Source of the DNA: Spodoptera frugiperda
Lineage: Eukaryota; Arthropoda; Insecta; Lepidoptera; Noctuidae
NCBI RefSeq assembly: GCF_023101765.2
Contig: NC_064240.1
Coordinates: forward strand, 6,572,001-6,636,000
Length of the DNA: 64,000 bases
Reading direction: 5' to 3'
In this document: piece after piece, positions 1-11,089 of the stretch
Position numbering within the stretch: the first letter of the stretch is position 1
Layout: each line of letters opens with the position of its first letter
Notes under the pieces: model-generated
Databases searched by the model: none
What the model was told of the DNA's origin: nothing
What the model saw: only the letters and a program-made list of their open reading frames with translations
Made by a program: the position numbers and the translations under genes

Positions 1-178
1 TGTATAATGTACATAATAATGTACCTATATTCCTTATAGATCGATTTTGGGATAATTGCGAAATCAATTTATCTGCGAAAGTATTTGTTTCCCTAAGAAA
101 ATAAAAAATACGTGTCTAATATTTTAATACAATCTAAAAGACAGGCAATCAAATGAAAATTAGTCATCTACCCTATTG

Positions 179-418
179 AAGATAGGACGGGTTTTTTTTG
201 AGGGGGGAAAATCATCCATTTACTTCTCCCGCCTTGGGCAAAGCGAGAGAGAGTGTCAGACTCTTACTGACTAAAAACCATCTCGTTCCTACTCCTGCTT
301 TTCGAGCTGGAGCCCCGGTAAACCTGCTAGGTAGTCCGCAGCTCCGGATCAGGCATCAGCCCTACTGGGCCCCATCTGTGGTGGTCAGATGGCTCTTTGA
401 GGCACAAGATAGGACGGG
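179..418 (-). mobile_element. R1-type LINE 3' tail with 13-bp target-site duplication
   Basis: Bases 192-405 are the reverse complement of the 3' end of the LINE at 5630-6546: the CCCACTGACC-like 5' part, GGGCTGATGCC, GGTTTTTAGTCAGTAAGAG and GGCGGGAGAAG blocks match. The insert is flanked by the direct repeat AAGATAGGACGGG at 179-191 and 406-418. It is a 5'-truncated, non-coding insertion in the last visible intron of the serine protease gene. The short run of T at 192-199 corresponds to its poly(A). Confidence 0.8.
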
Positions 419-512
419 TAGGAGTCACTATTATTTATATCATTTATTATATTTATGTATTAGGTGTTTTTTTTATAAACATATTTACTCATTATACACA
501 CATTATACTTAC

Positions 513-3500
513 TTATGTTAGGACCGTTTCCTGCGCAAATAGTATAATCATTTAAAAATTTTCTGTATTTCTCCATAAAAGCGGTACAGGTTGAATCGTT
601 TTGCACTTTAACGTGTGTTGACCTTAAGATGTTGGATGCCATATTGCGTTCTGTGCGACCGAAGCCTACCATCTGAAAAAAAAATAACACAACTTTTAAA
701 AAAATTAACAAATCATTTTAGTGACGTGAAAGGTACTAAAAAATAGAATTTTGTTAACAGATAACACATAATCTTAACGTGTAAAAAATCAAGCAGCAGT
801 GCGACAATCGCCGGTTCGTGTATCGCGAAATGCTGCTTATGAATATGAGCCTCTACCATGGCTGGAAACTAGTCGAGTTCCTCGTCAAACAGTTACGTGA
901 GTAACGTGATTTTTATGAATATGGTATTTTTTAAAATCATAATTATAAAAATTGTGCAAATAAGTGATAAATGAAAACTTACCGTAGCTTCTTTATAATA
1001 AAATTTATGTTTATCAAACACGGGCCCCCAAACGCATATAGGCTGCACATAATTCGTAAAATCGATGTTTATCACTTTGATGATTGCTAAATCTGATGTG
1101 GCGTCATCAATTTTGTAAGCTGGGTGCATGATTATTTGTTGTATCTGAAAATATTACCTGTTAAATTACTTTTTTTATTCAATGCTTTTTGTTTTAATAT
1201 CTGAAGATATAGGCATAATGATTCCCAAACTAAGAACTTTTCGAAAAGCGGAAAATGATCAATATCCCACTGCGCGAACCAGGAAGGAAACCTGCAACCA
1301 CTACACAAACACGCGGCAGACGACATTTTCTTTTTAACTTATTGGGTAAAAACTACAACAATCGGTTGAACCCCAGTCTCAACTCAGCGTCAGCTAAAGT
1401 CGACTTTACTTTTATTTCATATGGTGGTTTCTCATTTTTGTCACATTTTATACTATTGGACTAACAAAACTTAAATATTTATGTTACTTACAATAGGCGT
1501 TTGCCTCCCAGGTTGATTGGTGTTTGTTAAGTTACTGACTACTCCAGCAACTACGGCGAGTGTGCTAAGATTTCTTAAAATACCGTTATTTGAAACACAG
1601 TGGGCAGCTGGAAAACAACATTTTAATAATTTGTGAAACGTAAAATATTATTTATGACTTCAAAGTAAATAATGTGTTAAAGTGTCTATAAAGTAATCGC
1701 CACCATCCATAGCTTTTGGGAATCATGGATTTGAGGATTGGGGATCATTGCCCTAAAGAGAACCTCACTTACACGCGGAAAAACAGCGCAAGCGTTATTT
1801 CACTTTAGTGGTATCTGACGTAGTCTCACTGCCGTCGTAGCCAAGCATGGCTCTACCTGGGCGGTTTTTAGTCAGTAAGAGTCTGACACTCCCTCTCGCC
1901 TCACTCAAGGCAAGAATTGTCATTGGATGATCCCTCCCCCCTTAAAAAGCCAAGCATGGCTCTCCCACTTACAATAACTATACAGTTATTATTACTACAT
2001 ATTGTGCCAACCTTTTGAGAAAACTCACCAGTTAAAATCGCCGTTCTAGAAATGATATTGCCACCGCAATTATAATCCATTTTATTTCGACTATCCTTTA
2101 GGAAAATAGCTACGTGCCAGGGCCAGTCACCTTGTTGAGCGTCAGTTCTCACTGAAACCAGTTCTGTATGGTTAATGGGCCTTCTACCACACACATGGGC
2201 ATGCCGTTTGCCTGAATGACTATGATTTACGTTCACTGGTATATCTCTCAGCGCTGCCTAAAAAAAAAAGTATAATCCTAGACATAACTATTTAAAAGTA
2301 AATGCAAATCTGTTAACATGATGTTTGAAAATGATTCATTTTCGGTATTCTTTATTTTTAAGAATGACCTAATTATAAACCTTTGAAAAGGTTGTTATTA
2401 AAGAAATGTACATAAAGATGGTAAGATAAGATAGTAAAAAAGCAACACGATGTTGCTTTTTTTATCGAACATCAACATGACCAACATTTTTATGAACAAG
2501 TAGCTTCTGTCAGCGGCTTCGCCCGCGTTTCTGGAGGATATCAAATAGCCTATGTATTATTCCAAACCATAATCTAATTCCGTTCTGAATTCCATCCTGA
2601 TGACCATGATCTGCCTGTATTCTAAATTTTATCTTAATCCCTTCAGCCGTTTTGATGTGATTGAGTAACACACACACACACACACACAAATATTTGTATA
2701 ATAATTGTAAGATTAAACCTTCAAGAAAGTATTACGGGTGTCCAAGAGCAGCCACAGTCATAGTAACGTCTACTCATTTACCCCTATTTAAAAAAGTCTT
2801 AAAAGTAATAATGGTAATTTACACACATACCTTAATTCTCTCATTACATAGAGGAATATTGTTTAAAATCAATGTATTGACGACAGGAACATCACTATCA
2901 TTTTTCTTCAAATTTTCTGTAGTCACATTAAAGACGAATTTATTCAGTAGAAGTTGTTTTGATGATACCACTAGACTATATTTGTTTGTTTTTCGTACCG
3001 TGAACAAGTTGTTCGGATACTGTAAATAATTAACTAGTATTAGGAACTCTATGTAAAATTAATTTATGGAATATTTTAAAATTGTATCATAGGTTTAAAA
3101 TAATTATAAACATGAAAAAATACATCTAGTAAAACACAATTGGTAACTTTGGATAGCGATCACCATTATCCAAAGTTATAATTAATTTATAATTACTAAT
3201 AGAAGACATTAAATATTAACAAAACCTTTGAGAAGTTGAACCTTTGAATATGGTGTAAAAAAGTATAAATAGGTATGTAATAACTACAAATACTTACAGT
3301 ATCAACATTGATTTTGTTCTTAAAAACGATCGACATAACAGCGTCGTTCATGTCATAAAGTCCAAAATTGACTGTACACTTCCAGTAATTTTCACGAACT
3401 CTATCGAAATGCAACAACCCCAAATTGCAGGGAACATATTTTTGCGTAGACACGACATTTTTCAGATACACGGAACCCGTTTCTCTTAAAATTGTTGTTA

Positions 3501-3531
3501 CACAACACAAGAATAATACTTTGTCCCACAT
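513..3531 (-). CDS. gastrulation-defective-like secreted serine protease, 6 exons, 3' end outside window
   Basis: Exons on the minus strand, read from 5': 3531-3298, 3019-2831, 2257-2029, 1607-1492, 1144-983, 672-513. All have AG/GT borders and matching phases, giving 363 residues so far. Residues 5-15 are hydrophobic (VLFLCCVTTIL), a signal peptide. Residues ~31-136 run from KYVPC to NNIPLC and resemble the N-terminal domain of Drosophila gastrulation-defective (family knowledge, moderate certainty). The S1 domain follows: CGRR at 164, GDWPWHVAIF from ~184, NCGG, the catalytic His in AAHC (H220, codon split over an intron), the catalytic Asp in SDLAII (D274), VGFG and ICAGN. The GDSGG exon is not visible and should lie beyond the left edge. 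No R-IVGG activation site is seen; the domain opens with LVSVRTDAQQGDWPW. The start is the first ATG after a TATA/Inr pair. Likely a secreted protease of a haemolymph or developmental cascade (inference). It could also be another clip-less S1 protease. Confidence 0.82.
836..905 (+). repeat. dispersed repeat (copy A), TATGAATATGAGCC type
   Basis: The blocks TGAATATGAGCC, GAAACTAGTCGAGTTCCTCG and CAGTTACGTGAGTAA recur in diverged form at 15223-15292. The sequence matches a moth interspersed repeat remembered from lepidopteran genomes, class uncertain. It lies in the intron between the catalytic-Asp exon and the next exon. Confidence 0.55.
1690..1980 (-). repeat. decayed GAGCCATGCTT-type interspersed repeat, split by a LINE tail
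   Basis: Read on the minus strand this holds GAGCCATGCTTGG, a degenerate GATACCAC block, AACGCTTGCGCTGT and CAATCC blocks in the same order as at 11095-11215. It is the 5' part of the same lepidopteran repeat family. A later LINE tail (1855-1947) is inserted in it. It lies in a serine protease intron. Confidence 0.6.
1839..1963 (+). mobile_element. short R1-type LINE 3' tail nested in an older repeat, 16-bp TSD
   Basis: Bases 1855-1947 match the last ~90 bases of the LINE at 5630-6546 (GGTTTTTAGTCAGTAAGAG, CACTCCCTCTCGCCTC, TCATTGGATGAT, then a short A run). The flanks carry the direct repeat AGCCAAGCATGGCTCT at 1839-1854 and 1948-1963. This is an extreme 5' truncation product of target-primed reverse transcription. 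Confidence 0.8.
2436..2462. repeat. perfect 12-bp hairpin, 3-nt loop
   Basis: AAAAAAGCAACA (2436-2447) and its exact complement TGTTGCTTTTTT (2451-2462) flank CGA. Intronic; function unknown. Confidence 0.6.
2500..2688 (+). mobile_element. RTE-like LINE/SINE 3' tail ending in an (AC)n microsatellite
   Basis: Contains GCGGCTTCGCCCGCGT, ATAGCCTATGT, a CCAAACCATAATCTAATTCC block and CCTTCAGCCGTTTTGATGTG, followed by (AC)n at 2668-2688. This is the familiar lepidopteran RTE-type tail, in which a simple-repeat tract ends the element (family knowledge). It sits between exons 2 and 3 of the serine protease. No coding part remains. Confidence 0.6.
3144..3178. repeat. 12-bp inverted repeat, 11-nt loop
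   Basis: TAACTTTGGATA at 3144-3155 and its exact complement TATCCAAAGTTA at 3167-3178, in the first intron of the serine protease gene. Confidence 0.6.
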
Positions 3532-3552
3532 ATTTGCGTGTGATTCGTAAAA

Positions 3553-3580
3553 TGATTCGGAACACACTGTCTCTTATATA
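3553..3580 (-). promoter_or_regulatory. TATA box and initiator of the serine protease gene
   Basis: On the minus strand TATATAAG occupies 3580-3573. A TCATTT initiator follows, its A at 3553, about 27 bases downstream of the TATA start. The predicted leader is only 22 nt before the ATG at 3531, whose context CAAATATG is favourable. Spacing and motifs agree with a focused insect promoter. Confidence 0.6.
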
Positions 3581-3824
3581 GACAGAATAATAAATAAACT
3601 TATCACAAGTCTACAACATACAGAATGTTTGAAAATGGAATGTTTTTCGATATTATCTACTATTTTATAACTTTTTAAACTTCCAGCCGCAATCACTCCA
3701 GTTCATCCGTGATCATGGCGCTTGCAGTATGGAATGTAAGTATGGAATTAATTTTTAAATTTATTAATTTTTATTCAATATTCGAATAGCGGTTATTGAA
3801 ATACATCAACCTACAGAGTTTCAA

Positions 3825-3962
3825 CTATGTAGGCCTAACAGTTTCGGAAATAAATGGCTGTGACATACGGACGGACGGACGGACGGACAGACGGACAGAC
3901 AGACAGACATGACGAATCTATAAGGGTTCCGTTTTTTTTGCCATTTGGCTACGGAACCCTAA
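3825..3962 (+). mobile_element. microsatellite-bearing non-autonomous element with terminal hairpin
   Basis: A (GGAC)n then (AGAC)n tract at about 3867-3908 is followed by ATGACGAATCTATAAGGG and a palindrome: AGGGTTCCG (3933-3941) pairs with CGGAACCCT (3952-3960). The end reads CCCTAA. This is a very common lepidopteran interspersed element; a hairpin followed by CTAA resembles a Helitron 3' end (inference). A decayed copy of the hairpin part is at 62366-62414. Confidence 0.65.
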
Positions 3963-5612
3963 GAATCGTTTTTAAAAACTAAGATTTTGTCATTCCTGTA
4001 TACAAATAAGTTTAAAAAAATAAATTGAAGTGAAATTAATGTTGATTGTATGTTCAAATGAATCATCTTTGATGTACAAAAAAAAAGCAAGAACGTAGCT
4101 GTTTTGGTGTAATTAGAAATGTAGTAATTTTGGAACATACTGTGTATTATAAATGAAACTGACCCACAGGGTTTATCTGAACATTGACTCACATGACCTC
4201 ATTCTTTGATATTGAGAGCAATTTTTAGTATAGCAATTTTCTTTAAGGTAAATTATGACATACTAACTACTCCCGGAAATCTCCGGGAATAATGACTCAA
4301 ATTCAAAACAATATTAATTCAAAACATATTAGTATTCATACATAAAATACATATTCCCAAGCGTTTGACACTCATGTTTACTTTTTAGTTACTTCTGCGT
4401 AAAAACTCTTTGCAACTTCATTATAGGGAACGTCAAACAGGATACGTAGAATTAATTTAATTTAATTATACCAAAAATTGCAATAATTCGATATAATTAT
4501 AAGTACAGAAAGTCTGTAACTTATGCGGAGCACGTCAAAGCATACCAACCGCTCCATTTTGAGGGTGAAATGAACACAACACTTTTAAGGGTTGCAAGTA
4601 TGCATAAAATTTGCTTTCATAAAGCTTTTGACAAACCCATAGGCATAGTCATAACATATTTTTGAATGTAATGATCTAAGTTTTGACAACCCTGCAAATA
4701 TTTATTAATTTTGCTGTCAAACTTGCAACTGCTTGGGTATTGCTATTATATCCTACTTCCTACTAGGAATTTCAAACTTTGTATGATAGTTTTTATAAAA
4801 ATATGAAGTTCTGTATATAAACTTCATTTATTATAGTTTTGATATTTAATTATATTTATTCGGTTATATATATTCACATCAAATCGAAAAAACACTGTCG
4901 AAAAACGAAACTAGCATGTATTGTTCAAAATCTTTTATTTTATCCATCATTTGGCACAAATATATGAAAAGCTTATGAGCTAGCCGGGTAGTAATATTTT
5001 TCACGAAGGATTGAAATGTGATATGGGCACTGGACCCTATCAGACCCAAATCATTTGCGACATGGACCTATAAGATTTGACAAATAAATAATGGAAATTT
5101 TGTGATGTATAGAAATTATACTTAAGTTTGTCTGTACAAAATTAAGTACGTCTATAACTTCATTTAAGGAAAATAATTTATATTACTTAACTTCATTCAT
5201 ATAAATTTTATAATTTTGGCATCGTAATGAGTTCCTAGAAATATCTTATTTAGTAGAATATGTAAAATGTAAGTCTTAGAATATGTCAGTGGAGGTAGAC
5301 ATGTATCTCATGATAAATACTTATTCCGTGAAAATTTTGAAATGGAACCGAGATGTTATTTTAACTTTAATACCTAGGTGTTATATTACTTTAAGACACA
5401 TCTGTGCTTTTATTATGAAAGAATTACTAAAACTTTTACAGTTTGAACAGTAGGTAAATATTTCTGATTATTGTGTGTTTTGTCTGTTCCTTATCTATAG
5501 AAAAACAAGCAAAAAATTTACCTCGCGTTATAGATACGTGGTAATTTCTGTGAATATTAATCTTTCTAGTCAAGAATTTAATTTGTATGAACCAAATATA
5601 AAAATTATACTT
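3963..5612. other. AT-rich intergenic DNA between the protease promoter and the LINE
   Basis: No convincing exon, RNA gene or repeat was seen apart from a small TCCCGGA/TCCGGGA hairpin near 4270. The open frames here are short and AT-driven. Confidence 0.4.
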
Positions 5613-6563
5613 AACTATCGTCTGGAGCCCGCCGTGGGATTTGGAGGCGAAGGTGCTCGCGCGCGTCTTTAGTTTGCGCGCCGACGCGCGTCGCCGGGGC
5701 GAAACTCCACTGCCGCGCCAGATTAGTGCGTGGCGGGACGAGCTCCGGCGCGATCTCATGGCGGAATGGCAACAGCGACTGTCGCAACCGAGGGCTGGGC
5801 TCGCTGTCATTGCAGCGGTAAGTCCCCTCTTTGAGGAGTGGCTAGAGAGGCGCCACGGCGTCCTCACCTACCGCCTGACGCAGGTGCTTACCGGACATGG
5901 AAGCTTCGGTAGGTTCCTGTTTCTGATTGGGCGGGAGGAAACGCCCGGGTGTCATCACTGCGAAGACCGCCCGGAGGACACGGTGGAACATACGCTTGCG
6001 GTCTGCCCTGCGTGGGCTGAGCACCGCCGTGTCCTCAGGGATGTGGTCGGCGACGGCGCCCTCTCGCGTCCGGCACTGATACAAGCCATGGTGCGGAGCG
6101 AGGGGGACTGGGATGCCGTCTCCTCCTTCTGCGAAGCAGTCATGCTAGCTAAGGAGGAGGCGGGGCGCGTGAGAAAGAACCTCTTCACGCCCCAGCCGTC
6201 GCGAGAGACACTCCGGGCGTCGGGGATCGCGCGACGATCTCCGGCCACCGTAAGTGCGGGTCTGCGGACGACGAGCAAGGGTAGCTCGCCGCCCGACCAG
6301 AACCAGACCCGTGCGTGCGGCGCGTCGCGTTCTGCGCGCGCCTCAAAGAGCCATCAGACCACCACAGATGGGGCCCAGTAGGGCTGATGCCTAATCCGGA
6401 GCTGCGGACAACCTAGCGGGTTTACCGGGGCTCCGGCAGGAGTAGGAACGGGGTGGTTTTTAGTCAGTAAGAGTCTGACACTCCCTCTCGCCTCGCCCAA
6501 GGCGGGAGAAGTCATTGGATGATTTTCCACCCTAAAAAAAAAAAAAAACTATCGTCTGGAGCC
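5613..6563 (+). mobile_element. 5'-truncated R1-clade LINE with 17-bp target-site duplication
   Basis: The insert 5630-6546 is bounded by the direct repeat AACTATCGTCTGGAGCC at 5613-5629 and 6547-6563 and ends in a run of A, the hallmark of target-primed reverse transcription. It is strikingly GC-rich against its AT-rich surroundings. It carries the C-terminal coding part of a reverse transcriptase polyprotein and ~150 bp of 3' UTR. The same 3' tail occurs at 192-405 and 1855-1947, so the family has been active recently. Confidence 0.92.
5630..6381 (+). pseudogene. C-terminal fragment of an R1-clade LINE ORF2 (reverse transcriptase polyprotein)
   Basis: An open frame of about 250 codons enters from the truncated 5' end (WDLEAKVLARVFSLRADARRR) and ends at TAG 6379-6381. 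It has the RHGVLTYRLTQVLTGHGSFG stretch typical of the region after the RT domain in R1/TRAS-like elements. A CCHC-type zinc finger follows (C-x2-C, then H and C: CHHCEDRPEDTVEHTLAVC), then CPAWAEHRRVL and SFCEAVMLAKEEAGR. The endonuclease and RT catalytic domains are missing, so it cannot act alone. The frame is intact, indicating a young insertion. The first ATG inside (5641) is not a biological start. Confidence 0.88.
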
Positions 6564-6690
6564 GAAAGCTATTTATTTATTCATTGAATCGTGAACGAAA
6601 CGCGTTCAAGTGGAAACGTATGTCATCAACTGCATTGTGAAGCACTCAATTAGTGATTGAATCAATTTGACTAATTGTTGCGACTTATTG
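6551..6690 (+). repeat. duplicated ~140-bp element, copy 1 (interrupted by the LINE)
   Basis: CGTCTGGAGCCGAAAGC, then CTATTTATTTATTCATTG, ATCGTGAACGA, CAAGTGGAA, TGCATTGTGA, CTCAATTAG and TTGACTAATTG occur in the same order at 22976-23125 with roughly four-fifths identity by eye. Homology to the other copy continues upstream of the LINE (ACTTAAC before 5617), so the LINE landed inside this element. Nature unknown: a dispersed repeat or a duplicated conserved non-coding element. Confidence 0.6.
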
Positions 6691-6925
6691 CTCGTATTTT
6701 ATTTATTGGAATGTTGTCTGGCTGTGTACAATGTCCATATAATTGTATAGAAACTTTTACATTCTATTATATACCAACTATTTATCGTGAACGCTTTCTT
6801 TAAAACGTCACATTTTATACGTATACCTACATATTCTCATTTAAGTAAAATGCTTTAAGTATCTACCAAAGTATAGCAACAATAACTAACAATCCTTGTT
6901 TTATTTTGAAAAGACAAGCATTATT

Positions 6926-7017
6926 GTATTTACGTAATCCCTCGACTGGCAAAGAATCCATAATCACGTAATCCCTCGACGTATTTACGTAATCCCTCGA
7001 CTGGCAAAGAATCCATA
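6926..7017 (+). repeat. local tandem duplication, 37-bp unit
   Basis: A 37-bp unit starting GTATTTACGTAATCCCTCG occurs identically at 6926-6962 and 6981-7017. The core ACGTAATCCCTCGAC occurs a third time between them at 6966-6980. Confidence 0.8.
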
Positions 7018-10000
7018 TAAAATGTCTGGAGCCATTTCTCAGAAGTTATACTCGCGAAAGATTTACAAAAACATCTATCAAATGAAAAAGCCTTTACAAA
7101 TCTAGATCCATCGTTTTAATTCCTCTTCGTATCTGCTTTTACATTCTCACGAATATTTATTGCTGGGGATGCAAAACTCTTGAGTTTAGTGCTTCACTCG
7201 CCGAAGACAAACGATCCCACTCCTCCGTATTTTCTTACATGACAAAGACGAAACTTTTCCAAGTCGACGTTTCAGAAATATTTCTGTTGTGTAAACTTTA
7301 ATCTTAAGACGTCGCGACGTCTCGCTGAATGCTCTTTTAATTTCAACTGTGATTACTTTACACGATTGCGATTCATTTCGAGTTATTAATGCTATGTAAG
7401 TATGAGTTTATTGTTGGTATGGATATCTTGACTTTTCATCTGACATTTATTTTATTCTGAGCTAATTACATTGTTAAAAAATATGTTTGCATAAATACCA
7501 ATTAGTAGTCTAGTCACGAAACACCCAATCTTTACAACAATGAAGATTGCAGATTGAATTTGCTAAATGGCAAACTAAACCATTACCAAATACCTTAATA
7601 ACACTTCAAAGGCAAAATATTTGTAAACAAGATTATTTATAAAACGAAACGAACGCAAGCCAATTAACAGGGTGTCGTTCTAATGAAATAATAATCCAGT
7701 AATCGGTAGCGGAGCACCCTTTCTTGAAGACATAAGTCTCAATAAGTGCCGGGGAACGATACAGTTACACTCCTTTTATTGCGTACTGGAAGAGCCATTT
7801 ACATCGCTTTGATTGTTCAGACTATAGGATTTTAGAAAACGGTGTAATGGGCTCGCAGTAAAATGTAATCTAGATAGCATTAGCCCTTGGAGTGGTACTA
7901 TAAATTCAGGTTTATGTTACATTACATAAGGTTTTTTATGGCTCACTATTTGTACTTGTAGCTATACCTACAGTTTCAAGATGAAGGATATAATTAATGT
8001 CAGTCATTCTGAGTAACGTTTAGGCACCGAATTGCTATGTTATTCCGGAATATGTGTAATTAAATCGAAATGAATTAGTAATTGAAAGAAAATATTAACA
8101 TGCGATGATGTAAACGCATTGAACTCACTTTTACACTAATCACAAATTGAATAAAGTGGAAATATCTTAGGCACATTCTACTCTTTAGTACACATAATTT
8201 CACATCCAAATCTGATTCTCATGACATCATTCTCTTTCACACACAGAAGACTATAATGCCCTACTAATTACAAAGGAGATAGCAATAATAGTTTTATCTA
8301 GTAGAGACAAACATCCGTGTATCTTGATTAACTCGAGGCGTCGAGAAAGTCCTTAACAAATACTTTATGTGTATTGCTACGATGGAGAAACAAGTGATAT
8401 AATGTTTAATAGATCTTAATTGGCAGTTGACACACGGTACGCGTGTAATGGCGGTTTTTAATTAATACGTGTGGGATCCGTGTTCAGTTTCTGGTTTGAG
8501 TATACCCATGTATGTTTTGTGGGTTGTTGTTGTTTCTTTAGTTGATTTGGTAAACATTTTTGGTTTGATTCAAACTACGTTTTATGTTCCTATATTAAAA
8601 TAGAATTATCGCCAACTTTTTGCTGCTTACATAATATGTTATTTAATTAGTCTAATGTAATAAAAAACAAATTAGTAACAATTTCTTGTAGTCAATTTCA
8701 TTATCAATAATTAAGAAAGAAATGTCTATGAACTGGGGAATATAACGAAATTAGTCTAAATTTTTTGGGGGGAGGGAATATATTACAACTTTGTTTTCAC
8801 TGCTATTGTTGTAACCACTTGGGCAATGAATACCATCTATTAATAAAATCTCGTGTGCAATTTTTTTTATACCCACAAAAAAGTTTTTCATTGCCAATCA
8901 ATGATAGACAGTCAAACAAAAATACAAAGCTTTATTTGCCAAACAAAAGTCACATAGTTACACAATGGAGCACTATTTAAATATGTCTGCAAATAGCAAT
9001 GGACCAACTTGTTGACATAATATGGATATTTTAATTGATAACTGAGGCTTGTGGTTGTTTTATATTGCATGAATGTTAAATTAGGATTTGTGGTTTTGTT
9101 ATTCCGTTTGTTATAGAGATAAATATGGCGATTCATGTGGAAAATACGTATTATTTGGCTTTGTAGAGGAGAATTTAGAGATTTTTAAGGTATTTCGAAT
9201 ACTGGTTTCATCTGCCTTTATCTACCATCGGTCATTTCTATACTAATTTCATGCTGAAAGCGAACCCGTGACAATATGCTCAAGCACTGCGCAAATACTT
9301 CAAAACATTTTTGTTACAATATTAGATAGGCAGTTACCAAATTCCAAATAATGCATTCTGCGAAATTAAACAAATTATCATAGTAACAGTATCAGATAGG
9401 TATATTTAATAAATTAGTAGTTACTTACCTAATCAGATGGTTTATGGAGAACATCATGGTTCTCTACATAACATTACTTTAGAGGGAAACCTTATCCAGT
9501 TATACTATTTTCCTAAATCGTTAAGAAATACCGCTCCAGCCACGTTAAAATGTCCATTTAAACATTAATTACTATCAATTTAAATTCATAGTAGAAAATA
9601 TTAAGAGACAAATTACGATTAAAATACTTGGAAGTTTTAATAAATAAATCAACAAATAAAATAATTACAACAGTTTGACTAAAACGATCACCTACAATTG
9701 TAACTCGGAAGCCACTTAACAGTCTATTTCATTTTAGCTTTGATTGATATTGACATTCTTAATTGGTACCCGGTTCTATAAAATATGGACACCCACAAAG
9801 ATATAGAGAGTAAATTTACAGACAAAGGGTGGCTTCACCTAGCCATTTGTTATTTATTGTCAATTTGTGCCCCGGCCTGCGACCGTTCGTTAGTGGCTGT
9901 CCGGTAATAAACTTATTAAAAATGCTTGCACTCACACCGAAGTGTAAGGTCTATCAAATAATTACATTCTGTGTTCATTACATTTCAAATTTATATCAGA

Positions 10001-11087
10001 TTTTTGTTTGTTGGTTATATTCTGAACAAAAAATAAGGACAATAAAAAAAGACGTAAAAAAGTACCACTTCCTTTTTTACAATATTCTATACCGTAATTC
10101 AACTTTTTTTCTTAAAGTAAAGCGTAGCAAAAATTGTTACATTTTTACAATCACAAATCAAATAGTTTGCACGAATTTCAAGTTTGGAAAATAATCACTC
10201 TCTAACTTTAAATTTTTCTTCTCTCTACAAGAGTTTGTAACACAAACACTTTCATTCAATGAATCCAATTATTTTACACGTCTTTTCTCACTATCATCGT
10301 CCAGTATTTTTTGGCCTATCTCACAAATAATAACTAGACGTACTTATAAAGTTTTCGGTGTGTAGTCCTCCTTAAAAGTTTTAGGCGATAGACTGACAGC
10401 AATTTGTGAAACTGACAGCTGTATACTTTGCTAAAAAGATTGGAACAAAGGACTGAGTTTATTTGCCGTTATTAAAGTAATGAAAGCTATTTCTTATAAA
10501 CAGCTGTTACATGTATTTTCTGAGAAGTGTCCCAAAACTTCACTTGAACTTGAGCGAACTTGTTTTAGAAATATTTAGACCTTATCGACTGTGAAGATGC
10601 TAATTCGTAAGTTTTAGTTCGATATAAATAATTAACAACTTATCAATTATTTTGTTGAGAATCATATTTTTATAAATATTACCCTATTTAAATACACATC
10701 TGTGTAAATGTCACCCATTTTGTGTTCACCTACGCCGCTGTGTGTTTATGAATTATTTGTTTTTCCCCAAGTTGCACGGAAAATTATAACCTCTACGTCC
10801 AATAAACGGAGCTATCTGACTGTCGGAACAATTTATTCGTAACTACAGTTATAACAGTAAAAAGTTTTCCGTGGCTTTATTTTGACATTATTTTTACAAC
10901 TGACAAGTCTGTTTGAATTATGTATGTTTTGTTCGAGCAAATAAAACACTAAATTGTGCTAAACTGTGTCAAAGTTCTTTTTTGTTCGGTAACTTTTATA
11001 TGGAAACTTTAAACGTTGAAAACAATAAATACATCAATGTACACAAATACACATATTAAATGATGAGGATATCACAAATAACTCTTG
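7018..11087. other. gene-poor intergenic DNA
   Basis: No exon with acceptable splice borders was found. Stretches near 7670-7870 and 8320-8490 are less AT-rich and have many short homeodomain-like TAATTA motifs, as conserved non-coding DNA often has (inference). The open frames at 8765-8980 and 9829-10194 look like AT-rich chance frames. Confidence 0.3.
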
Positions 11088-11089
11088 AT

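Noticed and set aside
198..521. 107-codon plus frame
   Set aside because: Antisense of a LINE tail running into AT-rich intron.
2661..3029. 122-codon plus frame starting in the (AC)n tract
   Set aside because: Antisense of exon 2 of the serine protease plus a microsatellite.
5955..6278. Minus-strand frames opposite the LINE fragment (5842-6084, 5955-6278, 5436-5867)
   Set aside because: GC-rich shadows of the real LINE reading frame on the plus strand.
6926..7017. CRISPR-like repeat-spacer pattern
   Set aside because: Only two full units with an overlapping third core; a eukaryotic local duplication.
9829..10194. 121-codon plus frame
   Set aside because: Lys/Phe/Asn-rich, typical of AT-rich chance frames, with no domain or promoter.
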